In this document: one piece after another, positions 33,950 through 45,074 of the stretch
How the letters are laid out: each line of letters begins with the position of its first letter
How positions within the stretch are numbered: position 1 is the first letter of the stretch
Origin: Pseudocercospora fijiensis CIRAD86
Lineage: Eukaryota; Ascomycota; Dothideomycetes; Mycosphaerellales; Mycosphaerellaceae
Direction of reading: 5' to 3'
Length of the DNA stretch: 64,000 bases
NCBI RefSeq assembly: GCF_000340215.1
Contig: NW_006921532.1
Span: forward strand, 6,724,550-6,788,549
Notes under the pieces: model-generated
The model's database searches: none
The model's input: only the letters and a program-made list of their open reading frames with translations
What the model was told of the DNA's origin: nothing
Program-made: the position numbers and the translations under genes

Positions 33950-35240
33950 AAGTTTAAGAACGAATAAGCGTTATAAGGGACTATATACAAGGTTTAAGCT
34001 TTTCCCTAGCCGCTCGGAGTAGCGCTAGCCGGTAAAGGCATATCTAGAGTCGTAATATTCGCGGCGGCGACTCGCTATATCGTTAGCGTATTTAGCCGGC
34101 CGACGAGAGACGGGCAGAGGCGAGCAATATATCCGTGTACTCCGTAGTAGATACATTCTCCTACCGTACGGCGACGCTGCTTCTCTTCTTCCGAAAGCTT
34201 ACTATTTACTAGGGGCGCGCGTAGACGGGCGCCGAGCGAGGCAGCGCTTAAATCTATCGGATCGGCGGTAGGCTAGGCGCCTAGCGGTATTAGGGCTATA
34301 GCCGGAGCTAGTGCTAAAGCCGGCGTCTAAGCTGTCTATAACTTCGACGATAGCGTAGCGAACGGCGACGTAAAGCGACCGGTATTCGTACGGGCGCCTC
34401 CGCGGTTAGCGATAATTTTCGCGAAGTTTCGAGTCGTATTATCGATACGTATAAGCAAGGCGTACAGTTCGGTAATATTTAGATTCTCCGTATCCTTATC
34501 GCGGACTTATAGTATTATTTCTTCGCTAAGGCCGCGTACTAAGATCTACTTAGCGACGTCCGGAGGGTATTCGGCGTACCTAATCTCGTATTAGAAGGCG
34601 GTATAGTACTCTTAGTAGGTCTTGTTTGCTTGCTTAAGTTTGTCTAAGTTTAGGCGCGTAGTTTGCTTACAGTCGGGGTCGCCGAAACTAGCGTCGAGGG
34701 CCTTCTAGATAGTAGCCGTTATAGTTGTTTCTATATTTTCTAAGAGGCTACGGCAGGAATCGAGGGCGGAGCTACCGAGTAGAGAAAACATAAATCCGGT
34801 CTTTAAAGCTTTAGTCGGATAGTAGTCGGCATTAGCGAGAAAGCGGATCTTAACCTATATCTTAAATTCTTCGTACACTTTACGCTTGCCGGTAAAGCGT
34901 TCGGGGTCGCTTAGCTTCTTACTCTTGTTCGAAGTAGGTGTAAATAGGTAAGAAGCAGGTACCGCGGCGCCTAGGCGAGTAGAGGCGAGCTACGACTAGA
35001 GGCGGCCTACCTCGTCTTCTTTTTCTACGATAGAAGTATTCGCGTCGCTAAGAGCCGTACTAAGGCTAGTACGGGAGACCGAGAGGAAACGAGTAGTATC
35101 TTTATAAGCCTTAAGCAGGTTAACGAGCAGTTCCGGGTCGGTAGCGTAGGCGTAATCTAGCTATTCGCGCGTAGCGGGGATTTTATTCTATACTAAGCTT
35201 AAAAAATCGGGTACTTCGTTAGGTCTTATGTTTTAAATCT
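33950..35240 (-). pseudogene. gypsy-2 gag (RIP-mutated)
   Basis: Minus strand. A capsid-like helical region (KVYEEFKI, FLANADYYPTKALKTGF) is followed by a zinc knuckle at 34155-34114 that reads C-x2-Y-x4-Y-x4-C. The family has Cys and His where Tyr stands at positions 4 and 9; TGC to TAC and CAC to TAC are the expected RIP changes. The same two positions are hit in gypsy-1. Confidence 0.75.
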
Positions 35241-35292
35241 ATTCGTCGGGCGTGTCTATCTTAATAGAGGCGTTTTTTAAGGTAGTTCGTAA

Positions 35293-36005
35293 TATAAGGG
35301 TTAGTAGCTAAGTAGTAAGAATGTATACGAAACTTTAAACTAAACTAAAGGGAGCACTAAATTAATATAGCTACTATCTATATAAGACGAACTGCGAAGA
35401 AAGGAAGAAGGGTACCTTAGAGGGAGAGCCCCTTCCTTAGTATTCCGCCCTACGGCCGTCTAGCGCGTCCGACGCGTAAGCGTAAACACGTATATCCGCT
35501 ATCTCGTAGCGCCTTTGTCTCCTAGCTAACTTGCGTAGCGCGCGTATACGAACTCGTTTAACCGCTCTTAAGTAAATATGTTTCTCCTAGCTCTTCCCTA
35601 CCTTCCGGTTCCTTCCTACTACTCGGATCTGTTCTACGACTCTATATATCTCGCTTGCTATCGTCCGTATATACGTACGCGTAGTTTAGTACAGTCCTAT
35701 CGTTCGTATATTAATATATAACGTATTGTTCTACTATATACGGCCTCTGCGGGAGTCCCTAAGATATTACGTTATACGGCTAAGTAGGCGGCTAACTAGG
35801 CGACCTAGGCGACCTAGGCGACCTAGGCGACTCGGGCGTACTAGGCGTACTAGGCGTACTAGGCGTACTAGGCGACCTAGGCTAACTAGGCGACCTGCTT
35901 CGCTAGGGGCCCCTACTACTAAGGCAACTTAAATCCGACATTACTTCATAGTATAGCGGCTAGCTTGTAGGACTTGTCGGTGCTTTCTAGGCAGCTACTA
36001 TAACA
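35293..36005 (-). repeat. gypsy-2 5' LTR (right copy)
   Basis: 713 bp, nearly identical to 29271-29992, with four instead of five copies of the internal 9-bp unit. It ends ATAACA before the CTTAG target copy. Confidence 0.9.
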
Positions 36006-36010
36006 CTTAG

Positions 36011-36388
36011 CTTCCTCGTATTAACTAAGGGTGTTAAGGCTGATTCTAATCGGATTAAAACTATTACTAAATAGCCGGTTCCTACGTTAATTAAGGAACT
36101 ATAGTCGTTCCTCGGCTTCGCTAATTTCTATCGTCGCTTTATTAAGGGCTATTTACGGCATATAATGCCTCTAACTAAGCTTACCAAAACTAAGGCTAAC
36201 CTAACTAGAGAGTTTAAATAGACTAATAGAGCACAAGCTGCTTTTAACGGCCTAAAGCAACGCTTCACTAATGTCCCCTTATTATACTATTTCGTACTAA
36301 GCAAGCAGATCCGAATTGAGACTAACGCTTTATAGTTCGCTATATCGGCTATTATGTTATAGCAATTAGATAATAACTATTACTAGCA
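36011..36388 (+). pseudogene. gypsy-1 reverse transcriptase C-terminus and start of RNase H
   Basis: Continues the RT frame broken at 29270: FLVLTKGVKAD, then [24 protein letters not shown], the conserved connection motif, and LYYFVLSKQIRIETNA at the start of RNase H. It is interrupted at ACTAGCA (36382-36388) by the hAT element and resumes at 45961. Confidence 0.82.
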
Positions 36389-36533
36389 GTGCTAGACCCC
36401 GTAGCAGTTCGGTTTCCGAACTACTAAACGTATATAGTTTGGTTTCTTAGCGGCGAACTGGCTCCCTAGTTCCGGTTTGGTTTTTTCGAACTATACAGAT
36501 TCCTAGTTTGAACTAGAGACTATATTAGTTTTA

Positions 36534-36845
36534 CTATAAGGACACTCTTATTCGACTGCCGGCTACGATTGCCGGCTATAGCGGTAACTCTGTTACATTT
36601 ACTACGCTCTTTTGCCGTTGCTAGGGCGCAGTTACCGTTGCTAGGGCGTAGTTGCCGTTGCTAGGGCGTAGTTTTGCTATAAGGATACTCTTATTCGACT
36701 GCCGGCTACGATTGCCGGCTATAATAGTTACTAAATTGTATTTACTACGCTTTATTACCGTTGCTAGGGCGTAGTTGCCGTTACTAGGGCGTAGTTGCCG
36801 TTGCTAGGGCGTAGTTGCTATTACTAGGGCGTAGTTACCGTAGTT
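36534..36845. repeat. Subterminal tandem repeats of the hAT element
   Basis: A block of about 141 bp is duplicated: GCTATAAGGA(C/T)ACTCTTATTCG starts near 36534 and again near 36675. Each copy has two TGCCGGCTA motifs, then TTTACTACGC and a run of 20-bp units (GCCGTTGCTAGGGCGTAGTT), three in the first copy and five in the second. This lies about 150-450 bp inside the left end and may be the transposase-binding subterminal region. Confidence 0.85.
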
Positions 36846-36969
36846 GCGAAAGCTTACCTATATAACGTTACGTAGGCGGCAACAATTAGGGCTTCGCGAT
36901 ATTCTTATACTTTCAACTTCTTCCTCTATACCTATACCGACAATAACTACTATACGCTGCGCCCCCGCC

Positions 36970-38400
36970 CCTTTCCCTTATAATAGCAAGAGAGAAGCGC
37001 GCCGCGCGCTAAATAGAAAATAGAACTAAAGACCGCGAGTTTGTTTTGCCTAAGCGTCTAACTAAAAAGCGCAAGACTAAAGAGGAGTACTCTACGAAGA
37101 AGAATTCTATACGAGACCGCGAGAGAAAGGACAAGATAGATAAGGATAAAAGAGCTAAGGATAAGAGAAGAAAGGCGCGGAATAAGGCATTCTATCGATA
37201 GCTAGCGCCTATAGAAAAAAGTGAAGGTTAGAATAAGAAGACAACCTAAGAGAAGGCTAAGAGGAGGAAAGAATTGCGGCTAGTTTTCGAGCGTAAAGTT
37301 CTAGTAGCGTAAGTCAATCTAGCTAGCGGCCGTAGCTAGCAGCTATAGCCGGTAGCCGTAGCCGGTAGCTATAGCCGGCATATTTTTCTTTAACACGTTA
37401 ACTAATAGCATTTAGACCTATAGCCGCTACCTCTATCGATACGACCGATAGTAACGGAGATGTTTAGATAGCCGAGAACAACAATGCTAGAGTTTAGGAT
37501 ACCGCGACAGAGCTTAATGCTACGAATAAAGGAACTAAAAAAAGCGAGGAGATACTATACGTCGATCTAGTAACAGGTACAGTCTTAGGGCCTAACGCTA
37601 TAGACGATAAGCGCTAGGAGTGGATCGAGTACAGTTAAAGAGACGAGATACTAGTAAAGGGCTAAGGTATAAGTCCTATCAATCTAGAAAATTATAGTTA
37701 AAGCTACTACGAAAAGCTAGCAAGGATTAGAATCGAGACTAGTCGTCTTTATATCCTCGATATAGAGTAGAAGTTTCTTTATTAGTATTAGAGCGAAGCC
37801 TTTGCGTCTATAAAGGCAAAGTAGCTTACGATTAATGCGATCGGGGCTAGGTATCTAGGGACGGCAGAAGTATTACTATAGGAGGAAGGGGTATAGGTAA
37901 TTATTCTATACTCGGTATATATAGCCGGCGTTCGTAGCCGGTAGATGCTAACAGTTAGGTAGAAAGCGTTTCTCGAAGGTAGAGTGCTACTACTATATAA
38001 AATCTTTACTAAGGCAGAGAGGGCTTGTATCCGGAATCTAAGCTGCTAGTAGGATAGGTTAGTATTAGAATTCTCTAAATCTCTGTATAAGCCTCCGAAG
38101 GATTACCTATTTTAGCGATACGGCCCTATCTCGACTACTCCGTAGGTACCCGAAGAAGCTCGAGCGCTCTTTAAGGTCTTTACTAAGAAGCGGAAGGAGT
38201 TCGAGGATTAGGATTAGTTAATAGAGCTATTAGTTAGTCTTAAGTTTCGTAGTTAGACTCGGCCTAAGCATTTGCTTATCGAGTGTCTTATACCGAAAGA
38301 GGATAGATTGAGACTAAAAACGAGCTTAGATTCGTTAGGTATAGTAGCTCGGTTCCGTTAGTAGGAGAGAGCCGCCGTATAGAAGGCAAAATTCAGGTAG
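36970..38400 (+). pseudogene. hAT cargo gene A: unrecognised basic protein, two introns
   Basis: A first exon (to 37318) is extremely rich in Lys/Arg/Glu (DREFVLPKRLTKKRKTKEE). An intron 37319-37415 (GTAAGT..TAG, branch-like TTAACTAAT) and a second at about 37897-37958 (GTAATT..TAG, branch-like GCTAAC) separate it from two further exons. The last exon ends in EARALFKVFTKKRKEFED and ECLIPKEDRL. In-frame breaks are TAG, or TAA from CAA. No family is recognised and the start codon is unclear. Both introns hold TAGCCGGC motifs. A DNA- or RNA-binding role is conceivable from charge alone. Confidence 0.5.
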
Positions 38401-38625
38401 TTAGGGTAGCTAGGAAAGAAATTCTAGTAGTTAGGCTAGCTAGGGTAGCTAGGAAAAAAAATCTAGTAGTTAGGTAGCTAGGAAACAAAAAAAAAGGTAG
38501 CTAGCTATTTACTACCTAGCTGTTCCTAACGATACGATACTATAAAAGAAAGGGTGTTTCTCTATAGCTACTAGTATACATCTACTACTCCTAAGTCCTT
38601 ACCTTACCGTACGAAACCTTAAAAC

Positions 38626-41600
38626 ATGCCGACCGATATTGTATATACACTAGGCGCTACACTAGGAAGGGTAATAACGAGACGATAGTCGAAACAGTCT
38701 AGTATACGAGCGAGATTGCGACAACGTCGAGAGGAGGTCGTATACTCACCTTCGAGCCTATCGAGTCCTAGACTACGATTAGGGCTAGATTCATCCTCTC
38801 CGAATCCTAGTAGTAGGAATTCATTATAGGGTACTACTACCTAGTCCTTACCTTTACGGAGTCTAAGTAGAAGGTTATTCGGAGATATAAGAACATCGAG
38901 TATTAACCCGGAAATCTTCGAAAAGGCTAGCTAGGCGTATCTTTAGAAACCCGAGTATATAGAGCAGTTCAATTAATAGGTCTATAAGATATAGTTCCCT
39001 TTATACTTACGTTCGAAGGAGTGTAAACTCCGAAAGTACTCGATACGATAGGGGAGTAAGGAGCGAACGGATACATTCTAGAAGTTCTTTATAGAGGGGG
39101 CATTGCACCGTTATACGACTTCTCGACTTAAAGGTTAACTAGTAATTGTCTACAACTTCTGCGGTTTAATCTTAAAATACCCGAAACTAGGGGATAGGAA
39201 CTTATCGCCTACGAACTATCTCTATTCTAAACGGTGTCGGGAATCTTAAAGAGAGAGGAGAGTTGATATAGATACAGCGTTCTAGAAAGAGGTATGTCTT
39301 CTAAAATGCCGGCTATAGCTACCGGCTACAGCTGCCGGCTATAGATTCCGGCTACCTAAATTAACCGTAGAGATCTAGCTAATTATTATAGGCTGCGCTT
39401 AAGGAAGCTCTAGGATTAAAGGCTACCGATTTCTCCCCCGAAGACTTTAAGTAACTAGTAAACGAAATGCTAGCTATAAACGGTCTTCCGGAAGACTTCT
39501 ACGAAAAGGAGTCTATACAAAAGATATACCTATATCTTATAAACTACCCTCCCCTATTTCTCGGCGCGATAACCTAGCGTATTATGTTCGAAAAGAACAA
39601 AGAGGCTACGTTAGACGACATTCGGGAGATCCTCCGTAATACTCGCCGAGTAGCTATTGCTATCGATAGCTAGTTAAGCCGGACTATAAGAGCCTCCTTC
39701 CTCTCGATTATGCTATACTTTATTAATTCGGATTAGAAACTCTAGGAACTTATAATCGGATTCCCTAAAATTCTAGGTTCCTATACTAGTAAGGATATAG
39801 CGAAGCTTGTCTATACGGCAATAGACAGGGTTAGCGTAATAACGAAACTGATCTCGATTACTATAGATAACGCTAGTAATAATCGAATATTGCATAAGGC
39901 GTTGTATATACAATTTACTCGCATATGTCTTTAAAATTACTAATTGTATCGATAGAGTCGAGTACGTAGAAGAGATTATAAGGTCTATAATCTAGCTTAA
40001 TCTTCCGAATATTAAGCTCGCTACGATTCCGGATACGCACGACAATACGCACGATAATAACGATAAAGAGGAGCCTATTAATAGCCCTAGCCCTATTAAA
40101 TCGGAGCCGACGTCGTTGCTAGTTGTATCCCTATAGAAGTTTCCCTACCTCGCTTATATAGTTCAAATCGCGATCCGAGCCCTCTTTAAGACGCTTAAAA
40201 TTGCACTATTAAAGGACGACTAATAGAAGATCCTAGATAAGGATAAAGCAAAGTCGAAAGTCGAGAAACTTATTGCAGTAATAAGACGGGATAAGGTAGA
40301 GAGCCTCGCTCTCGTTTTATATAAGGTATAACTTTTGTCCGTAGCCGGCACCTATAGCCGGCAACCTAGTATAGTTCTAACTCTTTTTCTCTAGCTTCGT
40401 CGTCTAGCAATATATACGAACTCGAGCTTATAGAGATATAACCGATTCGAGGCTATTTAAAAGAACCTAATCGAGCGCCCTAAAACCGATACCTAGAATA
40501 TCGCATAGAATAAGCGATAGCAAAAGCGGCCTCCTTAGCGCCTACTCCGTTTTACCTAAGACGTTAAGACCCGGTTCGATTCGACTTTCTATATAGTTAT
40601 AAGGGGATATACTTTACGTACCGCTCTCGAGATCTATTAGAGTTCCGAGGGTATTAAGTAGCTCGGCCTTACTGCCGCCGAATAGCGCTAAGCAGAGTAT
40701 CTCGTCGATATTAGTAAGCATTACGCGAAGGTTACTGCTACGATTAGAAGAACCCGAGGACCGACGATCTACCTTATCTTTACGTACTATAACTAGCTCT
40801 TTAACGAGCTCGAGGAAACCGTAGCTAAGCTAGCTAAGAAGAGCGTTCCCTAGAAAGTAGCTATAACGAAAGCTATAGACACCTCCTATACTAAGTTGTA
40901 TAAATATTACAGTGCTACCTTTAACTCGTTCGGGGATATCTATAGCGTTGCGTGCTTACTTAACCCGGTAGAAAAGGATATATACTAGCAGAGGCCGGAA
41001 TAGAAGGCGGACGAGGTATAGCCGAAGCATTACTAGACTATTCTAGAAAAGATGTTCTACGAGCGTCGGAAAGAAACTAGTCTAAATGTAGCTCCTATAA
41101 AGAAAAAGAAGGTTTAGAAGGCTCCGACATTATACCTATTTCGTAGGTAGGAAGTAGAGGTAGAAGAGGAAGCAACTACTAAAATAAATAAAGAAGAGTT
41201 CGATCTCTATCGGCGCGCGAGTAAGTACAAACCCGTAGGCTCGGAAAGAGGGCTAATAATCTCTAGATCTTACCGGTCTTCTAGACGAATTCGGAGACGA
41301 TATTCTCGCTATATAGTAGCGGTTAGAGCCTAAGTTTCTAACGATAGCGTCGGTCGCTCGGGACGTCCTCGCTATCCTAAGCGTAGGTATAGGCTATAAG
41401 AGGTCTTTTAGTATCGCTCGTTACTAGGGCCGCTTTAATCGAATATACTCGCCTACTACCTTCGAATCTATTATAGTATTCCGATACTATCTCCTCTACT
41501 AGAATCGCTAAGGTAGGTTACTAAAGATTATACTAAAGGAGTTGATCGAGGAATTAGAAAACCTTAAGATCGAAGAAACCTAGGAGCGCGAAGAGAATAC

Positions 41601-41697
41601 GAAATTTAGTCTAAGCGAAACCCTAATTAGCGATAACGAAGAGGAGGAGGGCGGAGGTAGAAGGCGATACTAGGTCGAGAAGCGGAAACGTATATAA
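38626..41697 (+). pseudogene. hAT-family transposase (RIP-mutated)
   Basis: Three exons, separated by introns 39292-39378 (GTATGT..TAG) and 40326-40394 (GTATAA..TAG). An ATG stands at 38626. The catalytic core reads AIAIDS followed by SRTIRASFLSIM (first Asp, near 39665), then ITIDNASNNR (second Asp, near 39860). It continues with the LAY.VQIA region, then DVKTRFDSTFYI (about 40555), the WNST-like motif of hAT. The C-terminal dimerisation domain is visible (SVARDVLAILSVGIGYKRSFSIAR, about 41345-41415). Stops are TAG or TAA throughout, with little frame disruption. It is presumably the enzyme that mobilised this element, and it is inactive as read. Confidence 0.85.
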
Positions 41698-42053
41698 GCT
41701 TAGAGCAGCTTTAAGGAGACGAAGCGTTTATATATAAGGTAATATAGCCGGCGTATATAGCCGGCATATGTCCGAAATGTGTTTCGAATTCCTAGGACCT
41801 AAACAGACTAGTTGCTATAGTAACCGACCCCGCTTACCTACGGACTATTTCTAATTCTCTATTCGCTCTTCCTCTCCTTCTTCCCTTTCCCTATATTCTT
41901 AAAGACAAACATACCTTAAGGATTCGGCTCTTCGGGCCTTCCTAAGCCGGCTACCTCCCCTTCCTTAAGCTACTATCCTTTATTCGAATCTAACGATAAC
42001 CTAATAAGGCGGTTTGATAGAAGACTATTTGTTCTAGAAGGCAAGAAGCATTA

Positions 42054-42695
42054 ATGTCTCCTTACGATTATATACTTATTAATTTTCTAGGTCCTACCGA
42101 TATACCCTCGTCGCCTAAACGCGTAGATAAATATCTTTAGAGGCTAAAGGGCAAGGGTAAAGCAAGCTAAGTATAGGGAGACCGTAGCGAGAACGAGATA
42201 TCGGAAGAGTAAGGCTCTCCGTAGTATATACGAAGGAAGGGGGTTCCTCGGAAAACAGTACCGAAAAACAAGAAGGCTATAGGTAGATAGGAGAAGGCTA
42301 AAAAGAGTAGGCGGACGAAGACTATCGCGAAGAAAAGTTATCTTTCTATTAAAAGAAAGGGAACAAGGCAGGACTCGACGATAAAGAAGCGGCGCTTTAA
42401 ACTAGGTACTATTACCCTTCGCTAGATCCGGCTTTTCTAAAACAAAAGAGGGACCGAGCTTTTAATCCCTAAGACTCCCTTCTAGCGACTCGTCCGAGAA
42501 ATTATATTAGATTTTCGGTCTAGTATGCGATTTACGGCTAAGGCGATTAGTACTCTTTAGGAAGCTACGGAGGCATTTCTCGTAACCGAGCTTAAGCTTT
42601 TAAACCTCCTTGCTATCTATACGAAGCGGGTTACTCTTTAAAATAAAGATATACAGCTTCTAGCTAAAATTCGGCGTCGGTTTATAGCGGATTAG
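42054..42695 (+). pseudogene. Histone H3-like gene 1 in the hAT element (RIP-mutated)
   Basis: A single frame of 213 codons from ATG at 42054, broken only by TAG and TAA, ends at 42693-42695. The last ~100 codons follow the H3 fold in order: RFKLGTITLR (alphaN entry, canonical RPGTVALRE), TELLIPKTPF then RLVREIILDF (alpha1), RSSMRFTAKAISTL (loop 1 to alpha2), EATEAFLV, LLAIYTKRVTL (alpha2 end, loop 2) and NKDIQLLAKIRR (alpha3). Loop 1 has canonical H3 length, without the extra residues of CENP-A, but two residues are inserted before TELLI. The ~110-residue N-terminal tail is longer than canonical H3 and Lys/Arg-rich (KAKKSRRTKTIAKKS). It would be a divergent H3 variant. Confidence 0.8.
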
Positions 42696-42769
42696 TTAGA
42701 AATTGTATTTAGTCGTTAGATTAACCTAGGAGGAGGCCCATTTTCGTATCCTTTTGCCGGCTATAGGTA

Positions 42770-43277
42770 CCGGCTACATTTCTGATTTTATCTCCGCGCC
42801 GTCCCTAAATCTAAGGTACGAAGTAGAAACCTAGCGCTCTATATTTACCCGGCTATTACAGAGACGAGCTACATTTAGATTAGTTTCTTCGTATATCGCG
42901 ATCTAGCGGGTAGTAAGCGAAAGGGCGATAGAACGTTTATAATACGTCTCTATTTAGACCTAAAACACAAAGGTCCTAAGGAGCCCTAGCATCCTAACTA
43001 TAAGGAGATTCTTTAGTATTAGCACTTTGATCCTCTATACTACGAGGCAGATAGCAAGCCTACGAGAGAGAAACTTTAACGAGAAATTCTCTATAATACG
43101 TAGCGCTATTGTATAGCTATAGATACGCACTAAGTCCGGCAACTCGAAGAAGAATTAAGATAGCGTATTAGCGACCGAGGAAGAGATCGATAGTATACTA
43201 GTAGAGTCGAGGTCTTATAAGCGAAGCATAAGATAATATAGGCTCTTAGTCGTATAGAGTAACGTACTATATAAATA
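42770..43277 (+). pseudogene. hAT cargo gene D: unrecognised ORF
   Basis: A coherent frame of about 160 codons, broken by TAG/TAA only: FYLRAVPKSKVRSRNLALYIYP, then RTFIIRLYLDLKHKGPKEP, HPNYKEIL, HFDPLYYEADSKPTREKL and a helical charged end (VRQLEEELR). It starts just after a spacer or intron with TGCCGGCTA motifs that follows H3-like gene 1. It could be its own gene or a 3' extension spliced to that gene. No family recognised. Confidence 0.4.
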
Positions 43278-44014
43278 ACTAGGCGTACTACTCTTATTCA
43301 CTTACGACCTATATCCTAGGATACTCTTCTCGTACTTTTTATACTCTTTTCTAATACCTTACCTATAAGCGCTCCGCGATAACCGAGTGAATATAAGCTA
43401 TAGGGTTTCCGCTCGGTACCTTAGCCTCCGAGATAGGGCGGAGTTGAATTTAGAGCGATAGCCGGCACTCGTAGCCGGCATATAGAGACGGTAGTAGGCC
43501 TTTTCCTACTAAATAACTAGCTTGTTTAGTATAGCCTACCTAATATTTCTTATATTTACTAGCAATAGGCCTAGGTTACTTATAAGATTACTATAGCTAG
43601 TAAAGGCATTACTAAAGAATATCTATACTATAGTAAGATACTATTATTACGCCGGCTATTTATTAAAAGGAGGCTTTCGCCTATTACTATGCCGGCTATA
43701 TATGCCGGCTATATTTCAAAGTCTCCCGTACCTGCCTTTTTTAGCCGTACCTGCCTTTTTTAGCCGTGCCTGCCTTCTTTCCTTGCTCTAACGTTACTAT
43801 AATATAGGCTTGCGCGAAGCTTACTCTATTACCTAGCGATACCGCGACACTACCGCTATATTCAACCTTCGCATCGATACCTATACCTCTACGCTCTATA
43901 TCTACTACCTCCGCAATACCCTCGCTCCGCGCGCGCCTTCGTACACCTTCGTAACGCACTTTTTTCCTCAATTCGACGACTTTTATAATAGCGAGTCCAC
44001 TTAACTAAGTTACG

Positions 44015-44660
44015 ACGCCTCGCAAGAAGGGACCTAGTGCTTCTACGGGTCGTAACAAGACCGGAAATAGTAGAACGAGTATAGTATATTAACGTAAGAG
44101 GGCTACTGCTACTACGGCTAGCTCCGGTACTAGAAAGGGCGTCGCGAGTAAGGCTCCGCGTAAGACAACGGCGGGCAAGGCTCTACGTAAGACGACAACT
44201 AGCGCTTCTACTACTAGTAGCAATCGTATAAAGCGTCGATAGCGCCTAGGAAGTAAGTCCTATTTATAGCCGGCAGCGTAGCCGGTAGCGTAGCCGGTAG
44301 CGTAGCCGGCATTCTTACTGTCTTTTTACTAATCCTTCTTTAGCCGTAGCCCTCCGTAAGATTCGGCAGTATTAGAAGAGTTCTTAGCTCCTAATCCGCA
44401 AAACTCCTTTCTAACGACTTGTTCGCGAAATTGCCTAGGATTATAGAACGGACCTTCGCTTCTAAGCCTCCGCGATAGGCGCCCTTTAAGAGGCTATAGA
44501 AGCCTACCTAGTTCGTATCTTCGAATGTATGTTTCTCTTCTACCTCTTTTCGGACTATACTAATACTATTTTAGCGGTCAACCTTATAGCTATCTACGCG
44601 AAGCGTATAACGATTATAGACAAGGATTTTAAAGCACTCGATTAGATTCTAAAAGGCTAG
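44015..44660 (+). pseudogene. Histone H3-like gene 2 in the hAT element (RIP-mutated, two introns)
   Basis: Three exons: 44015-44252, 44344-44526 and 44575-44660. Introns are 44253-44343 (GTAAGT..TAG) and 44527-44574 (GTATGT..TAG, ACTAATAC before the acceptor). The joined frame reads LG-TVALRKIRQY at the first junction, canonical H3 being PGTVALREIRRY. It continues with LLIRKTPF, RLVREIA, DYRTDLRF (canonical DFKTDLRF), ASAIGAL, EAIEAYLVRIFE, VNLIAIYAKRITI and DKDFKALD. Exon 1 is an H3-like tail rich in Lys/Ser/Thr (SKAPRKTTAGKALRKTTTS). Loop 1 has canonical H3 length, so it is not CENP-A-like. The start is uncertain: the first codon of the frame reads ACG. Stops are TAG or TAA. It differs clearly from gene 1 in tail, introns and sequence. 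Confidence 0.82.
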
Positions 44661-45074
44661 AATGTCTATATTCGAGACGGTGCTAGGTAGGATAGATGTT
44701 CTAGTAGAAAGGATGTTCGTAGTGTTATCTACAAGCTTTTCTATATACGAAATAAGCCGCTATTATACGGCGCTATATACCGCGCTCTAAATACTCTCTA
44801 AGCATATATATATAGTACAGTATACTTTATTAGCCGTACGGAATAGAAGTCTCCTAAAATCCCGTTAGTACTAAGGAGTAAAAAGGCCGGCTACGCTGCC
44901 GGCTACGCTGCCGGCTACGCTACTAGCTACCCTGCTAGGTTTTTCAAAGAACTAAAAGAAGATAGACATTCCGGTTAATTTATATTAGTTTAGATTTTTA
45001 CAAAAAGAAAATAGGGAAAAATAAGGAAGGTTGAAGAGCCTAATAGTTATAGTTATAGGCACTATCCCTGTTTT

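Larger units (their letters stand above)
29271..36005 (-). mobile_element. gypsy-2: Ty3/gypsy LTR retrotransposon nested in gypsy-1, reverse orientation
   Basis: The LTRs are 29271-29992 (722 bp) and 35293-36005 (713 bp). Left end TGTAAGGG and right end ATAACA form the canonical TG..CA; the inner copies read TA by RIP. CTTAG is repeated at 29266-29270 and 36006-36010. Removing the element with one CTTAG rejoins gypsy-1 RT as SFLSFLVLTKG, in frame. A polypurine tract (complement of CCCCCCCCTCGTTC) abuts the left LTR at 29993, so transcription runs on the minus strand. Gag, protease, RT, RNase H and integrase follow in that direction. A 100-bp assembly gap lies between gag and protease. Confidence 0.9.

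Noticed and set aside
35726..35932. Plus-strand ORF rich in Arg-Arg-Thr repeats
   Set aside because: It is produced by the 9-bp tandem unit inside the gypsy-2 LTR.
42387..42695. Reading H3-like gene 1 as CENP-A
   Set aside because: Loop 1 has canonical H3 length without the extra residues usual in CENP-A. Divergence alone is not enough, so I call it H3-like.
43741..43971. 76-codon minus-strand ORF upstream of H3-like gene 2
   Set aside because: No motif; it starts with repeats of a short sequence (CGTACCTGCCTTTTTTAG). It is more likely leader DNA of the H3-like gene.
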